A stretch of 64,000 bases of DNA from Atrichornis clamosus (lineage: Eukaryota > Chordata > Aves > Passeriformes > Menuridae), in NCBI GenBank assembly GCA_013400975.1, contig WBMZ01003284.1, positions 125,118 through 189,117 of the forward strand, read 5' to 3'. The notes under the pieces are model-generated. The model did not search any database. It was given only the letters and a program-made list of their open reading frames with translations, and had not been told where the DNA came from. The position numbers and the translations under genes were made by a program. Below are positions 1 to 13,100 of this stretch, in pieces. Positions within the stretch are counted from its first letter, which is position 1. Every line of letters starts with the position of its first letter.

Positions 1-2575
1 GCTGGTGGTGGAAGTTCTGCTGTGGGGATCCCTGTCCACGGGACAGTCCCACCTCCCACAAGGATGCACCAAACACCTGCTTCCATGTCTGCCTGCAGCA
101 GAGGCTGATGGTGAGAAATGGAAACATTTGAGAAACAGGGACTGTAGTGATGGACAATGGACAGGCATTCAAAGAAAGGAAGGGGTTCTCTGTGGATGAG
201 CATTCCCAGAAGTGCTGGACAGTGTTCTGCTGCTGCCTACACTTCTGTGATCTGGCATTAAAAAGCAGTAATGAAAAAGATATTTTCACTTTGTTATTTT
301 CTTGGTCAAAACAAGCCACTGCAGAACGTGTTTTAAAAAATTGCGAATTCCCACAAAACCTGTTTTGGTAATTACATCATTCAATGTGCAGAAGGGCAAA
401 GCAAAGAGAGAGCTGTAGAGGACCTCAAAGATGAGGACAAGGTGAAATTTAAGGGATGTAGATCAAATATGCATTCTTAGAGGAGGAAAAAACTCTTAAA
501 AAATTCATAAGGTTCCTCCTAAGAGTGATGTTATAACACTTAAAGCATTTTGATTCTCTCTTCTTTCTTATCCCTGCCTAAAATTTGACTTCTCTCTGGA
601 AGGCAAAAAAAAAAAAAAACAAAAGTCTTTCAAACTCCTTAACTTCCACATGCTGGAAAAGAGGAGCACATCATGTGCTGTCACTGCAGAGTTATCCTCT
701 ACAGTACCACCTACAGTGGAAGTCTAGCTGCAGGCTAGAGTTGTACAATATCACACAGAGAGATTAAGCATTACATTTATTGTGGTTGCTGGAAGGGGAT
801 ATTATTGCTGTTTCAGTGGAGAGATTTATAGCAATTCTTAATGAATGCTACTAGTTTTCTTATCAGTTGGTAGCCATACACATGTGCATGTGGAAATATT
901 ACATTAAGTCTTTATAAAAACCTCAGAAAAGTTAGATACTAGTGTTTGTGGCAAATTTGGCAGCATAGTGGAACTATGGTAGTATAATGGCATGGTATTG
1001 TTAGATTGGGCATATGATGTTGGATAGAATAGAGGCAAGATTAGCCTGATTGGTTTTAGGCACTTTACAACTGAAGAAATTCTTTGTCATCTCTCCTTGG
1101 GAATGTACAGAGTGTTATAGTTATCAGTCTCAGTCTATTTTTATGAAAATATCAGAGGTCAGAAACAGTTCAGAAACTAAATGCAAATTTAAAAAAATAC
1201 AAAGCTTTTAATGATATTTTCCATTTTAGCTCTATTTAAATCAGAGCTATATGTGAGTCATCAGCAAAATAGGAACTATTAAGATGGATCAGAAAGATGT
1301 GAAACTTAGGAGTTCCCAGAAAAAAATTATTCAAATTTTATTGTAATCAAGTTTATCTACTGGCATCTATTCCTGGTTTTTATGTAGTAGAGAGCCCTGA
1401 TGAGAAGCCAAAAGGTAGCAGTCAGTGCAGAGAATTGCCTTTTCCCTTTCCAGAATCTTTACTTAGATTCACTAAAGACTGAGCATCCCAGTAAATCTGC
1501 AAGAAAATATCTTATTTAAATTCTTTTAGATATAACATTTATTCTGCCCTCTGACTGGGTACATTAATATTCTATGATCATGCATAGATAGCTGCATGGT
1601 AAATATATATTTGTACGTTGAACTGAAGTGAAGTTTTCATTAAGCTGATCACAGGCAAATTATTAGGCTTAGAAGCAGCTTTTTATGTCTCAGAGCAACA
1701 TCTCTAAGTTCATGACTGGTATCAAGAGTCATTCACTTGAATGCTTGTAGGTGCAGCTTTTTTTTCTTCAGGAAGAGAGATTTATTACAAGATCCTGCTA
1801 TTGAAACCTCAGTCAAGATTAGGTGTAAAGACAACACAGAATAGGTAAATAGCATCTCTGGTACTAGCCATCAAAGGATGTGATAGAGTATTCTCAGATG
1901 GAACAGACAGGTCTGATATTGCATATTAGTGGAGTTAAAGATATATGAGGTATTGAAAATATTCATGCTTCTGCAGAGAGGGAGAGAAGGCAGAAGCTCT
2001 TGGCTTGGATGTTTTAGATAATTAAGAGCAACAAAAGATTATGTTGGAAACAGATTTGCTGCAGATAGATAGTATATGCTTACTAGAAAAATGGGATATC
2101 TCGTACAGTGGTCTGATGATCCTTTTTCTTCTCTCTTTTAAAAGGAAAGAGCACTTCTACCTTCTAACTGAATTGTAGGAAATATTCCAAGCATAATCAG
2201 ACTCATGACAAGTAATGAAATTACTTTTCCTCCTCTAATAATATTCCTTCCAGAATGTATCAGAATTTTGCAACAGTACTTGTAGTCTGAGATAACTATT
2301 ACATAGATATATTCCAAAATTTGTATTAAAAAAATCTACCGTATCATGGAATTATTAAAGAGAATTTGAGTGTATAAATTAATTTGACTAGTGTTGAATA
2401 AAAGCACCTCATTTTATTGAACTTCCATCACCTTTTTCTAAATCGTAGTGAAGGGGTAATTAAAAAAGGCTAATTATATATTATTTTAAAGTGTACATTT
2501 GTTATTAATTTTGTGATGTGCATGCTTTATTTTTTCTGTCTGCAGTTCTTTGCATAAACTCTCTGCTCTGACTTA
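1..2575. other. AT-rich spacer, nothing recognised
   Basis: No repeat family, RNA gene or coding exon was recognised. The few open frames are under 75 codons and have no family features. A simple poly-A run sits at 605-619. Composition is AT-rich and almost without CpG, like most of the window. Confidence 0.6.
605..619. repeat. poly-A run
   Basis: Fifteen consecutive A residues, seen directly. There is no adjacent retroposon body, so it is probably a simple homopolymer rather than a retrocopy tail. Confidence 0.9.
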
Positions 2576-2579
2576 CCTT

Positions 2580-2850
2580 TGGGGACGAAAGGCTGGGGCT
2601 TAGTGCTGGAGGCATCTGCGAATGGGGATTGGAAAAGCTCTGCTTCCGTGAACTGTTGACTGTCCTCTGTCCCTGTGTTACATCTCCTCTCTCGGCAGGT
2701 GTTCACAGCCGTGTTCCAGGGAGAGGCTTCCTGGCTGTGCTCTGTGGTCCTTTATCGGTGCACGGGGCCACGCTCTGCAGTGGTTGCACAAAGTGTAGAA
2801 GGTCCCCAGGCATTATGAGAGTGACAGCATTAGTGCCTCTCTCCAGGTAG
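2580..2850. other. CpG-enriched island with exon-like boundaries
   Basis: About eight CpGs fall within roughly 220 bases, while the surrounding kilobases have almost none. On the plus strand a long pyrimidine tract ends in CTCTCTCGGCAG at 2698. The 148-base interval 2699-2846 ends in CTCTCCAG followed by GTAGAG, a reasonable donor. One plus frame stays open across it (from 2629 to a stop at 2848-2850). The encoded residues match no family I recognise. It could be a non-coding RNA exon, a regulatory element, or chance. Confidence 0.25.
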
Positions 2851-5800
2851 AGGACCCAGAGCATCAAAGACATCCTGTGAAATACAAAAAATCCCCTTTT
2901 TTTTTTGGCCAAAACCTGCATGGAAAACCCCAAGAAACATTGAGGACTGGAAGTTACCAACTATGCAAAACAAGCGCAACACAGTATAGACTCAGAAATG
3001 TGATAATCTTCTGTTTGCTTTAAGTGAGTGAAAATAAACTGTAATCCCAAACTGGAGGGTCTCCTGTGCCATAAGGAGCACAGCAGACTGCTGAAGGAGT
3101 AGCTCCATGCAGTTCCTACGCGCAAGGATAGGCTGAGATGCTTCTCAGAGGTTTGCACACAGTTTGAGTGATGAAGGCCATGACATTGTTACCTGGTGGT
3201 GACTCTCACAGCTGCTTCACCTTGGAGTATGTTGTAGATCTGTCCTTAGAGGAGTTCATGTGGGTGGCCATTATTGGTCTTTATTGACCTATTAATATAA
3301 GCATTGACAATGTTTTCTTGATAAAATTCTCAGGAAGTGCCATTTCAGACCTAGAATGCACCACATAGACAGGAAGATAAATTAGATACAATTTTATAGT
3401 TGTAGTTAAGGATATGTAGTCTAGGTCTTTACATTATTAGTTGCTTAAGCCCAGATAGAAAATTTTGATGTAGTTTAGAAATAAATTGGACAATGTACTC
3501 GATAACATTTCCCACTGTCTATACATAGGAAATGCAGGCACATCTTTTAGTGTTTACTTACTAAAGATGCAAATTGTTTGTCTAAATAATAAAATATTTA
3601 AGGTTGGAATTCATCTTTTTAATTTAAATTTTCCCAAGACAAGCAAGATTGCTGCAGCATGGAGAGATTTGCTGATATTTGTGTAATGTGTTTTTTATAA
3701 TGCTGATGGTGCCAGACAAAGTCAGTTATATGCCACTCTTGTTGTCTGTTATTAATATTTTTGTATCAATGATGAGAAGAGCAGCAGTAATGATTGCAGT
3801 CGATGAGCCACAATAAATAGCAGCAAATGCATTCTAACCTCTGACTCTGTGACAAACAGCATGGGTACTATCTGCAGCTCTGGTTTTAATTTCAATGGCA
3901 TCAAAGGGAAACTCAAGAGCTTCAGAAAATAACTCTGGCATCATGGCTTAGATAAAATAAAATGCTTATCCACCGACATAAATTACCATGGGAATAAAAA
4001 GACTACACCAAAATGACATAGTTTCATAACGCTCTTAAATCAAGAAATAGAGAAGGGTGAGCACAACTCCCAAATTGCCACAGTCACACTACTTGATGAG
4101 TGGCTTTTTTTGGCACTAACTAACCTAACAGGTTTCTCTAAGAGGTGCTGCTTGAAGGCATGCACTCAGATTGTGTGGGGAAATTCTGCAGGATGACACT
4201 CCCATTTAATGAGAATTAATTCCCAGCACACGTTAGAAAATGTACTTTCACAGTTCTGACTGCAGCGTTGCACTTCATGAACACGTGCTCCTGTAAACAG
4301 GACACTTGGTTGGACTTTCATTCCCACTGAACCCATTGAATTGGAAGCTGCACGTAATTACTTTAAGGCATAGTAAATCCTGCTCACCTTACTAGTGATG
4401 GCTCTCCAAGGGCTACTGTATTTGCAGTCAAAGCCAAGACAATATTGCAACAAGATGCAAAGCCCTGGGCAGAACATTTTGCAGGGGGAGGCACTTGTCC
4501 TAGACCAAGTCTAGTATAAGTGTTTATTAGAAGATCACATAAAACCTTCTGAACACACTTATGGAAACTGGTTTTAATTCTTTTAATTCCTAATCCCTGT
4601 CCATGTATTGTTGCTGCAACAGCTACATAGCCTTCTTCACTAGAGTTAATAATATTTTTATCTGTAAGTTCCTCACATCTTATTCCTTATTCTCACCTCA
4701 CTTTATGGGATTTTTTTAGTCTAGTCTAGGGGGCTTGACAAGCTGACCTGGCTATAAACAAGAAGTTCAGTTCTGCTTCTCTGTGAATGATGGAGGAACA
4801 GGCTCCATCACTGAAATTGTCTTCCATTACCTATCTATGATTTTCCATGTGCCTAGAAAGGCAGAATTCTTCTACTGACCTCCAAACAGAAAGATCCTAG
4901 AGACTACCTATACCTCTAAGAAGCAGTAGATGTTCCCCCCAAAATTCTGCTGATGAGTATGAGGAGTCAATGTAAGGATAAAAGTAGCAATGTGGATATG
5001 CCCACAGCATTTTCACTCCTGGGATTGACAATATATTGGCATTCAGACCAAGCACTGGTCGCCAAGGTGGTCATCACAATTTAGACTGCACTTTTCCATA
5101 CATAGAAGAAAAGAGGGAGAAAACCCACTTCTGACTGTATTATCCTGTATTAATACATAATGATTTATGTTAAACGAACCATGTTGGCCTCTAATGAAAT
5201 CACTTCTTCATTACTGCAAGAGGAATGGGGCCAATTCCACTCTGGAATGTATCCCATTTTTGGTACCTGTAGTGATGGTTTGCTCTGGCTTCCCATGCGA
5301 ATCTAAAATTTCAGCACAGCTCTTTGTTGTTTTTAAATGCACTGAGACACAAGTAAGCTATCAATGTATTACTGTTGTTATTTGTAAGTCTGTTAGTTGC
5401 CCACTGAAGTTTGCAGTAAATAATTCTGTAAACTTCCACGTAAAATTCCTCATGTGAAAGAGGTTGGAGCTCACTGGTGCTGCAGTCTCAAGTTGATCTA
5501 CTTGAGGTTCTAAGAATCCAGTGGCACAAAAAAGGTTTTCATTACTGCAGTGAGAAGCACCTCTGTATCTCCTATCTCATACTAGGGGATTTTAAATGCC
5601 TGATAGTTATAGCCTACATAGAAATCAGATTTCTGTCTGAGTCATAGAAATAGTGCTGGTTGCCAGACACACTTAAAAGGAAGTGATCACTGAACCCGAT
5701 TTTTCAATCTTAGAAGGGTTTTTGGCAGGTTTTCAGTGCAGCTTCCACAGACAGTCTTCAGACAGAGGAACAAAAACTTCATGTTTAAGTTCATCTTGTG

Positions 5801-8320
5801 GACTTCTTTCAAGAAGTAAGGGGCTTTGGTACCAGTTTTTTTTAATCTCAAGGGGGAAAAAAGTCTTTTGATATTTCTTTCCTTCAAAAAATGAGTTCAA
5901 AAGAAGAATGGGGAAGGACAAAAGCAGAAAAAAACCCCCATGGTATTCTTTTCTTCAGTGATAGAAGAGAATCCTGTTTTGACCACTGTCCCTGAAAAAA
6001 ACTTCCTTCTCCAAACACTAGGAAAAAAAAGGGGACATTTATTTTGAACTATAGAAAAACTAGTTTTCTTCTGGAAAGTTAAAAGCACTTACCTTTAGAA
6101 AAATACTTGTCAAAGCCTGTAGGGAAAAGAAAAAAAAAAGACAAAAGCCCATATCACTTCAGATTTTTGACTAGATCCTGAGATACAGGTGGTTTTTAGA
6201 AAGCACAGGTCAGGTGTGGGAGTATATGAAAGCTCACCTTTGCACTCCTGTAATCTTAGTCACTTGTTCCAAGCTGGAAGATGGCTCTAACTTCTACGAA
6301 CATCAAATAGCACCTGGACCATTCTGTCTATGCCTGCTGCGCCCCACAGGCCATCTGTGATCTGCATACCACCCTTTGCAATTTTTGATACAGTGAGTAA
6401 TTTCTTCTGATGTTAGATATAGCTCCAACTTTCCATTAAAAAGAAAAGACACAGATGAGGTATCCTCTCTGGAATTCTTAGTGCCAGAAGTAGAAGTAAC
6501 CTGGTGGGTCAAAAGGTGTCCAGGTTGACACATGGTGTATTCGGTCAAGAGACTTGACTTGTCCTCACTTCAGGCTCAGGACACCTTTTGTAAGAGTGCT
6601 TTTGATCTAAAAGGCTGATGAAAAGAACCTGAGTGATCCACATCCTCTGGTGCTTGTAACTTTGTGCTGTGCTAGTCAGCACAATACCCCCTTCCAACAA
6701 ACAAGGAAAAATCACATCTTTGTCTTCTGTAAGTAGAAATTGCTGACTTCTCATTAATTTTCTTTTAAACCTGATTCTTGTGTGAAAATGTTTTATGTAA
6801 ATGCATTTTATTGTACTCTGTTTTCCCTTGCTTCTGTATAATGCCAACTACTTGCTGTATACTGGAATAGGACTTTAAGCCAATGCTGAGCTCTTCCTTC
6901 ATTGTGTGAGGCACTACAGAGTATTCCAGGCATTATAGCCTTCTAAAGTATGTGACTTACACTGTCCAGAGGTTTCAAACTTTATGAGTAATTTGTTTTA
7001 AGAACAATCAAGTACTTAGGGGAGAGTTACTCCCAAATCCCATTGTGGAAGATGAAGCCCAGAAGTTGTATTTACGCTGCTGTGAAGCATCCACCTGTAG
7101 ATTAGAGGAAGAAAGGCCTGCCCATAATGCTTAGTTTTTGGAGCTTCTTCTGGGCTGTTCTTTGCACTTTTGGCTCTTTATGGCTGCACCAGCAGTTTCC
7201 CTCTAATTTCCGTGCCCTGCTATGATGCTATGATCAACAAAACCCACAAGGCTGCTATTGTAAAGTTTCCCAACATAGTTTTCCACAAATATATATGGCG
7301 TTATAGGCACTATGAAATCCAGCTGACATTCCAGAAAGTGAAAACCTTGACTGAAAAAGAAACTAAATATGCGGTGGTAGAGTTCATATCCACCTTCACT
7401 CTTGAGGTTCACCAGCTCGGGTTACAGAATGTTTTGGCAAAAAGACCAAGTGATTCACAGGTCATACAGAACTGAAGCCTGGCAGAAGAAGTAAGTCCCC
7501 AAGCTTCAGACCAGCACAATAATATTTCTACAGGTAAAATATAGGTTGATTCCCATGGATTCAGTATGAGCAGTGTAACAAACAAACAAGTGGGGCATTT
7601 CACGAAGTCTGAGTCTAGCCTGATTTTTAAATGGTTGCAGATTGTACTTACAGGTTCTACAGGAAACCTTTAGAGTACAGATAGAAAAGATGGTATTTGT
7701 CTTTTTATCAGGATATTTCTTAGATTTTTAGCAAGACTAACCTTAAGAAATCACCATGCTTATGTCAAGCTAAGTATTTAGGGAAGGAGAGGCTGGAATT
7801 GCTGTTGACTGTTACTGGGAGAGGGTGGTTTGTTGTGTTTTGTAAATGACTGGGCTAAACTGGTTCTGCCCCAGCAATCTTGACTCTTCCAGGATAAAAC
7901 TGGCCCAGTTCCTTAGATCCTAGAACTATGGGGTGGGAAGTTAGGGGTTTACTGCTTTCATTAGTGACACAATTCATGTTGCAGACTAACCTGGGGATAT
8001 TGCATGTAACAAATGACCACATACAATGGTGAGTTAATTATACAAAGCCCTTTCTACTTGGCTACACACCTCATTCCTCGGTCTTATGTTGACTCCAAAG
8101 GCAGAATTCATTATCTGATTGGTCAAGGTGCTGCTCTGGGCCCAGTTCTTACTTAGCAGAATAGATGTGAGTTAAAAGGAGGATGAGGTGCTATTTCTAT
8201 GTGGGCTGGGTTTTTATTATTTTAAAATTTAAATAGGAGTCTGAATCACCATAATATAAAGAGACCTAAATCAAACAACCATGGTTCATTCCTGTGCTTT
8301 GATTTTTATACCCATGCATG
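2851..8320. other. AT-rich spacer, nothing recognised
   Basis: No recognisable exon, repeat family or RNA gene. Short overlapping frames on both strands around 5687-6088 and 7170-7603 show no domain or family signature. A 101-codon plus frame at 7170-7475 was considered and rejected. Confidence 0.55.
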
Positions 8321-8323
8321 TTT

Positions 8324-8348
8324 AAAAAAAAAAAAAGAAAAAGAAAAC
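8324..8348. repeat. A-rich simple repeat
   Basis: A 13-base A run followed by further A tracts broken by single G residues. Confidence 0.85.
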
Positions 8349-8549
8349 TAAACATGTGTGCTGCCTTTTAATAAAGATCATATTAAAAATTCAATAAATA
8401 GCAATATCTCTGATCTCTTAACAAAAGCGTCTGGTGTACAGGAAATTAAATGAAAAAAACTTGTTAATCCTTTTTGATTTCTGTACATGGTAGCTGGAAG
8501 CAGAATTCTTTAACTCGCAGGATTCTCTTTTTGTCCTCCCTCTTTTACA

Positions 8550-8603
8550 TTTCTTCTCCTTTTTTTTCTTTTTTTCTTTCCTTTTTTTTTTTTAATCTTC
8601 TCC
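8550..8603. repeat. polypyrimidine tract
   Basis: More than 50 bases made almost entirely of T and C with long T runs, seen directly. It is flanked on the right by the A-rich tract at 8663-8710. Confidence 0.85.
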
Positions 8604-8662
8604 AGCACAAACGTTGTCTGGGTAACCTCAGTGTAAATGCAGTCTGTTTCTCTGATATATTT

Positions 8663-8710
8663 AAAAAATAAATAATAAAAGAATAATAATAATAGTAAAA
8701 AAAAAAAAAA
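8663..8710. repeat. A-rich / AAT-type low-complexity tract
   Basis: Successive AAT-like units pass into a poly-A run that ends exactly where the CpG-rich block beginning at 8711 starts. Confidence 0.8.
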
Positions 8711-9140
8711 GCCGTCGTGTCATTGTCTCATCCCTGTGGCCTTGCTGTGAGGGATCCGTCTCGAACCAGGTGATAACCTGATAGACTTTATCTTGTCTTT
8801 TCTGGGCCTCCCTGAAGCCTGCCAACACTTCGGCTGGCTGTTAGGCATTTTAAATATCCCCCATGAGCCCTAACCTTACCCCTTTTCTCTTCTTGTCATC
8901 TGGAATGTCTCAGAGCTGTCAGAGGCTTGTTGCTTATTGATGTTTCCGTGTGTTTTATGTCTTTTCTGAGATATGACAGCCCCTGACACAGTGCTGATTT
9001 CAATCAGCGGGCTTCTGGAGAGGCCTAAGATTTTGTCCTCGCGCAGTCCCAGCCGCCAGCGCACTTCAGAGGCCTCCATCTAATGAAAATGTTTCAGCAG
9101 GCGGAATAAAGGCCCGCTGCTCAACAAACAGCAGCTGATG
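8711..9140. promoter_or_regulatory. Candidate conserved non-coding element (enhancer-like)
   Basis: About 13 CpGs are retained over 430 bases, against almost none in the neighbouring kilobases. Opposed GATA motifs occur as TGATAA at 8771-8776 and TTATCT at 8788-8793. MEIS/TGIF-type sites are CTGTCA at 8916-8921 and TGACAG at 8974-8979, a TEAD-like GGAATG is at 8902-8907, and a CAGCTG E-box is at 9132-9137. No frame crosses the block convincingly. The enhancer reading is an inference from CpG retention and motif density; conservation was not tested. Confidence 0.4.
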
Positions 9141-9152
9141 AATTCACAAGAC

Positions 9153-9203
9153 AAAAAAAAAAAAAAAAAAGAAAAAAAAAGGAGAAAAAAAAAAGGAGGA
9201 GGA
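9153..9203. repeat. poly-A / purine simple repeat
   Basis: An 18-base A run, then A tracts separated by G or GGAG, passing into a GGAGGAGG purine stretch. It separates two CpG-rich blocks. Confidence 0.9.
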
Positions 9204-9229
9204 AACCCTCCCCCCACAACCCTCTGCCT

Positions 9230-10100
9230 TTGTTATAAGAAAAGCAAGAGGAGAGAGTGACCTCCCGAGCCAAAGGTTTTGACACTGAATCAAATCCCTT
9301 TAGGCCTGAACTGGCAGGCTGGGCCCGGCGTTGGATTACTTTATCACATCTTAGAGTGATGCTTGTATGTACCTCAGGACACCCTACGTGTAAAGAGTGG
9401 ATATTTTACCCCCCTTGTTTATTAAGTCAAGTCTCGGTGTCTGGTGGAAAGGGAAGGTCTGCCTGACAGAGCACCAGGAGGGGAAGCACATCCTTGCTAA
9501 AAACAGGGAGGGAGATGATTTGCATGGAGAAACCTTTTTGAAAGAAAGCGGGTCGTGGGCTTGGCTTGACGTCGCTGTGGGGGAACAGATATTTTTGTTT
9601 GCAATCAGTTGAAAAAGAGAACAAGCTTTGAGGCAACATAGAGTGTTTGCTCTGTGGGTTTTGGTCAGGTCTCTTAGGCAGCACGGAGCCACCTGCCTGC
9701 CCACCTGCCAGCTGCTGTTTGTGCGGCCTCCATTACCCAGCCCTGGGTACCAACCCTGCTTCTCATGGCTCCTCTCAGCATCTCCAATGAGGGGAACAGC
9801 AAAGGCAACAGCCATCCTCCATCTCCACCTGGACAAGCCTCTTGTAGGGTTCCCTTCCATCCTCCCAGGCAGCCCTGTCCCTCTCAAGGCATTATGTGAA
9901 GCCACATAGATTCCCTAATCCCTTGATTTCAGCTGAAATAACATTCCTGTGAGGCATCATTGTTATCCAGGCCCTGGTGCCTGTGTCAGGAGTCGGCCCC
10001 TGCCGCGCAAGGTGCTGCACAGGCGTAGCAGGAAAGCTGCAGCAACACCCTCAATTGCTAATGCTAATGCTGTGGCCATTTCCTTCAGGATGTACAGCCC
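9230..10100. promoter_or_regulatory. GC-rich, CpG-containing block; possible regulatory DNA
   Basis: This block is clearly more GC-rich than its surroundings and has scattered CpGs, including close pairs near 9550-9575 and a CpG-dense patch at 9993-10010. Several overlapping frames are open on both strands, the longest a 173-codon minus frame (9384-9905). Simultaneous opening on both strands, with no recognisable domain, is better explained by few TA-containing stops in GC-rich DNA than by a gene. Function is unknown. Confidence 0.3.
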
Positions 10101-13100
10101 ATGTTATGCACTTTATCTGTGTGATGAAGCCCAGTGATTTTTTTTTTAGAGGGATTTTACCTATCTGAGCCTGGGCTGTGGGATTAGGTTCATCAGCGTG
10201 TGAGATATGTTGAGGTTCATGTTTACTTCTTTATTAATGTGAATTTGATTGTGTTTTTTTGTTGTTTATTTTTGCATGGAGGAAAAACAATCTCTTCCTG
10301 TTCTCTAACTAACTAAATAAACACAGCCCTCTCCATTTTTGAACAGCATCAGTCAAATTCATATCTGCAGTGACTCAGATGGTTTTGTTAATAACAGAGA
10401 GAGCTCTCACTGTAGCCTGATTCTGTCCTTCAGATGGGAGACTTTAATCCTGAGTCTTATTTTTCACAGCATTCAGCTACTGGTTTTTGAGCAACAAATT
10501 ACATCCATGCCTCCAAGCCAAACAAGGAGTGAAAATTTCTATTTAAAAAAATGTGGAAATAATACTGTCTATCTACCTACAGTACAATTCCATTTTTAAA
10601 GTGCTTTGATATTTTTAACAATATTAATATAATAACAGCAGCATGTGCCTATTGGATTAGTCTGTATTTTATAACTTGGTATCCAATTTCTCCCTTGTTT
10701 CCTGCAGGACTGTCACTATTAATTTCTACTCCCATTTTTTCCGTCAGTGTGAACATTGTCATTGGACTATTGTTTGTAAGTGATAAGCAGCCCCTAGTAT
10801 TATTATTATTTCACTCCTGCTTGTTGAGCATCAACAAATCTACCAAAAATATTAAAAATTTGGTGGAAGTTTAACTCTCTCTTTGCCAGATGTTCCCCCT
10901 GTCTTCAGCTCAAAGGAGCATACTTGCTACTGTATTATCCAAGAATAAAAAAATAGGAAATTAGTAGAAAAGCAATCTGTCACAGGGAAGAAAAAATACC
11001 TCAGGGGGTAAAGAATGCCTTCACAGTATGGCTTTAAGGTTTTAATTTATATTGGTCCTGACTCATGACACAGCCAGAGCAAGCCCGGGCCTGGGAGTCA
11101 GGTCTCCCACTGACCCTTGCATAGACTGGTGGGGAGAGAGATGTCAGCTGAAAACTCCCAGGGATCACAAGGCTGCCAAGCGCTGTGGAAATGACTGCCA
11201 ATTTGGCCTAGTCTCAGCTGAACACATGCCCAAGAGGGAGGGAAAGCCAGTAATAAAGCAGTTTAGAGGGGAAAGATATTGCTTGTGGGCTCCCAAACCT
11301 TTCCAGCCTTTTTGTGTGACAATATGGTTTGCATACACGCGTGCTCCCTTAGACATACCTACATGCACACGTGTGCACTCTCACTTTCAAAAACATTCTG
11401 TTTTTGCATGAGGTTGATGCCCTTTATTTGTTCACTATGGAGCCAACAACCTCCCTTTATTTCAGAAGATAACAACAATAAAAGTGAATGAATTCCAAAA
11501 CCTATAATAAACCCAAACTCAAGTCCCTACAGGTATTTATGGCACAGAACAGGTGAGTACCAAAGACACCTGGAACTCCCCTCCCAATAAGTTACATAAA
11601 AAATGGTTCTGATTTCTCAATTATGGGAGACCGTGTAAAACTGCAAAAACATACAATTTTCTTAATAAGTTGTATCTTTGCGGACAAATTTTTCCAAATT
11701 CAGGTAATAAGAGTAAGTAAAGATTTCTGCGGGGTTTTTTCCGCTCTTGCCTGTAAAATCTAAAAGTACAAAGCAGATGCTGTGCTCCTGTTAATGTGAG
11801 CTGTTGTAAAAGAAACACAATTTTAAACTTGATTGTCCTGAAATCAGTTTTTCTTCTGTTTTATTATATTCCATTATGATGTTTCAAGGTTAAGAAAGGA
11901 GAAAAAAAAAGCCTTATTGGATCGACTCAAATAGGAATTACTCTGCAGTTCATTCAAGCTTTTTGCTATTTCTTTACTCAGGTTAGTGCCACTGGAGTAA
12001 ATGATTTTGCTCATTTGAGTAAAGACTGCAAGAAGAGGCCTAATATGAAGATGTGGGAAAGAGAATAGGGAGAAGAGCAGGGGGAAAAAAACATCAGCTG
12101 TATTATTTGTGTCCCAGAACAGCGCATGAAGTCTGCTAGCGGTAAGAACTATTTGGTTCATGTAATATGACAGTTAAGAATACCTAGATGAGAAAAAAAA
12201 ACCAACAAACAAAGCACTACTTGGCAAGAACCTTCATCTGCTGCAGCATCTGCCTCCAATATGCTTTATACTTGCATAGATACGTTTGGGAACTGAAAGG
12301 TAACAAGAATTTATCAAAGGATTAGCAAGCACTGATGCTGCCATTCACAACTGTTACAAATATAAATTGCCATAATCATATTACCCATTCCTCAGTTTAA
12401 TTTTTGCCAGGATGTCTTTTGTCTGAAATGCCAAAATGTAATCTAGAATTGGATGGATGCTGACACAGCTGAAATATTTTGCATTAGTCACCCTGTAAAA
12501 TGCTTCCAGAAGTATGCTGGGTTTTTTTGTATATGTGGCTGTACTGGAACAGAAATTTCACAAAGATTGTGACGATGATAAATATCTCCATCACTTCTTT
12601 TATTCCATTAGAAAGTTATACTTTCCCTTTGAAAGGTGTTTTGAAAGATCCTGATAAGGAAGAAGATGTCAGTGTGTATATGCAATTGGAACACAGGTAA
12701 TTTCAAAGGTGTGTTCAGACTGGCATAGAGCAGAGAGTGGTATCCAGTGAGAAACAAACCTCTGGTTGTTTCAGTGAACCCTGTTTACACTTAAAGAGTT
12801 CTGCAGTTACATGTTCCTCATGCAGTGAAGTCCTTCTATAAATTTCCATCTTGCAGTACCACAAAGATTTCCTTCACATTTTAGAGCTGGTAGTATTTGT
12901 GGTGGCACCTCCAAAGGTTTGTGTTTGTCATGGTTTTGAGCCCCAAAGGGACTAAGAGTTATCTGCAACGAGGAGTCAATGCAGTAGGAACTCTGCTATG
13001 CCAAATGCCAGAGCAGGTCATGAGACACCTGAGCTTTCCTGGTAGTGCTTCTGCTGCTGCTGAGAGCCTCAGTCTGTTTGCAGAACTTACCATTCAGTCT

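Noticed and set aside
7170..7475. 101-codon plus frame considered as a ribosomal-protein-like retrocopy
   Set aside because: No match to a family could be made, a minus frame overlaps it, and no poly-A tail or duplication flanks it.
9384..9905. 173-codon minus-strand open frame
   Set aside because: Plus-strand frames are open over the same GC-rich block, no domain or signal is recognisable, and few stops are expected at this composition.
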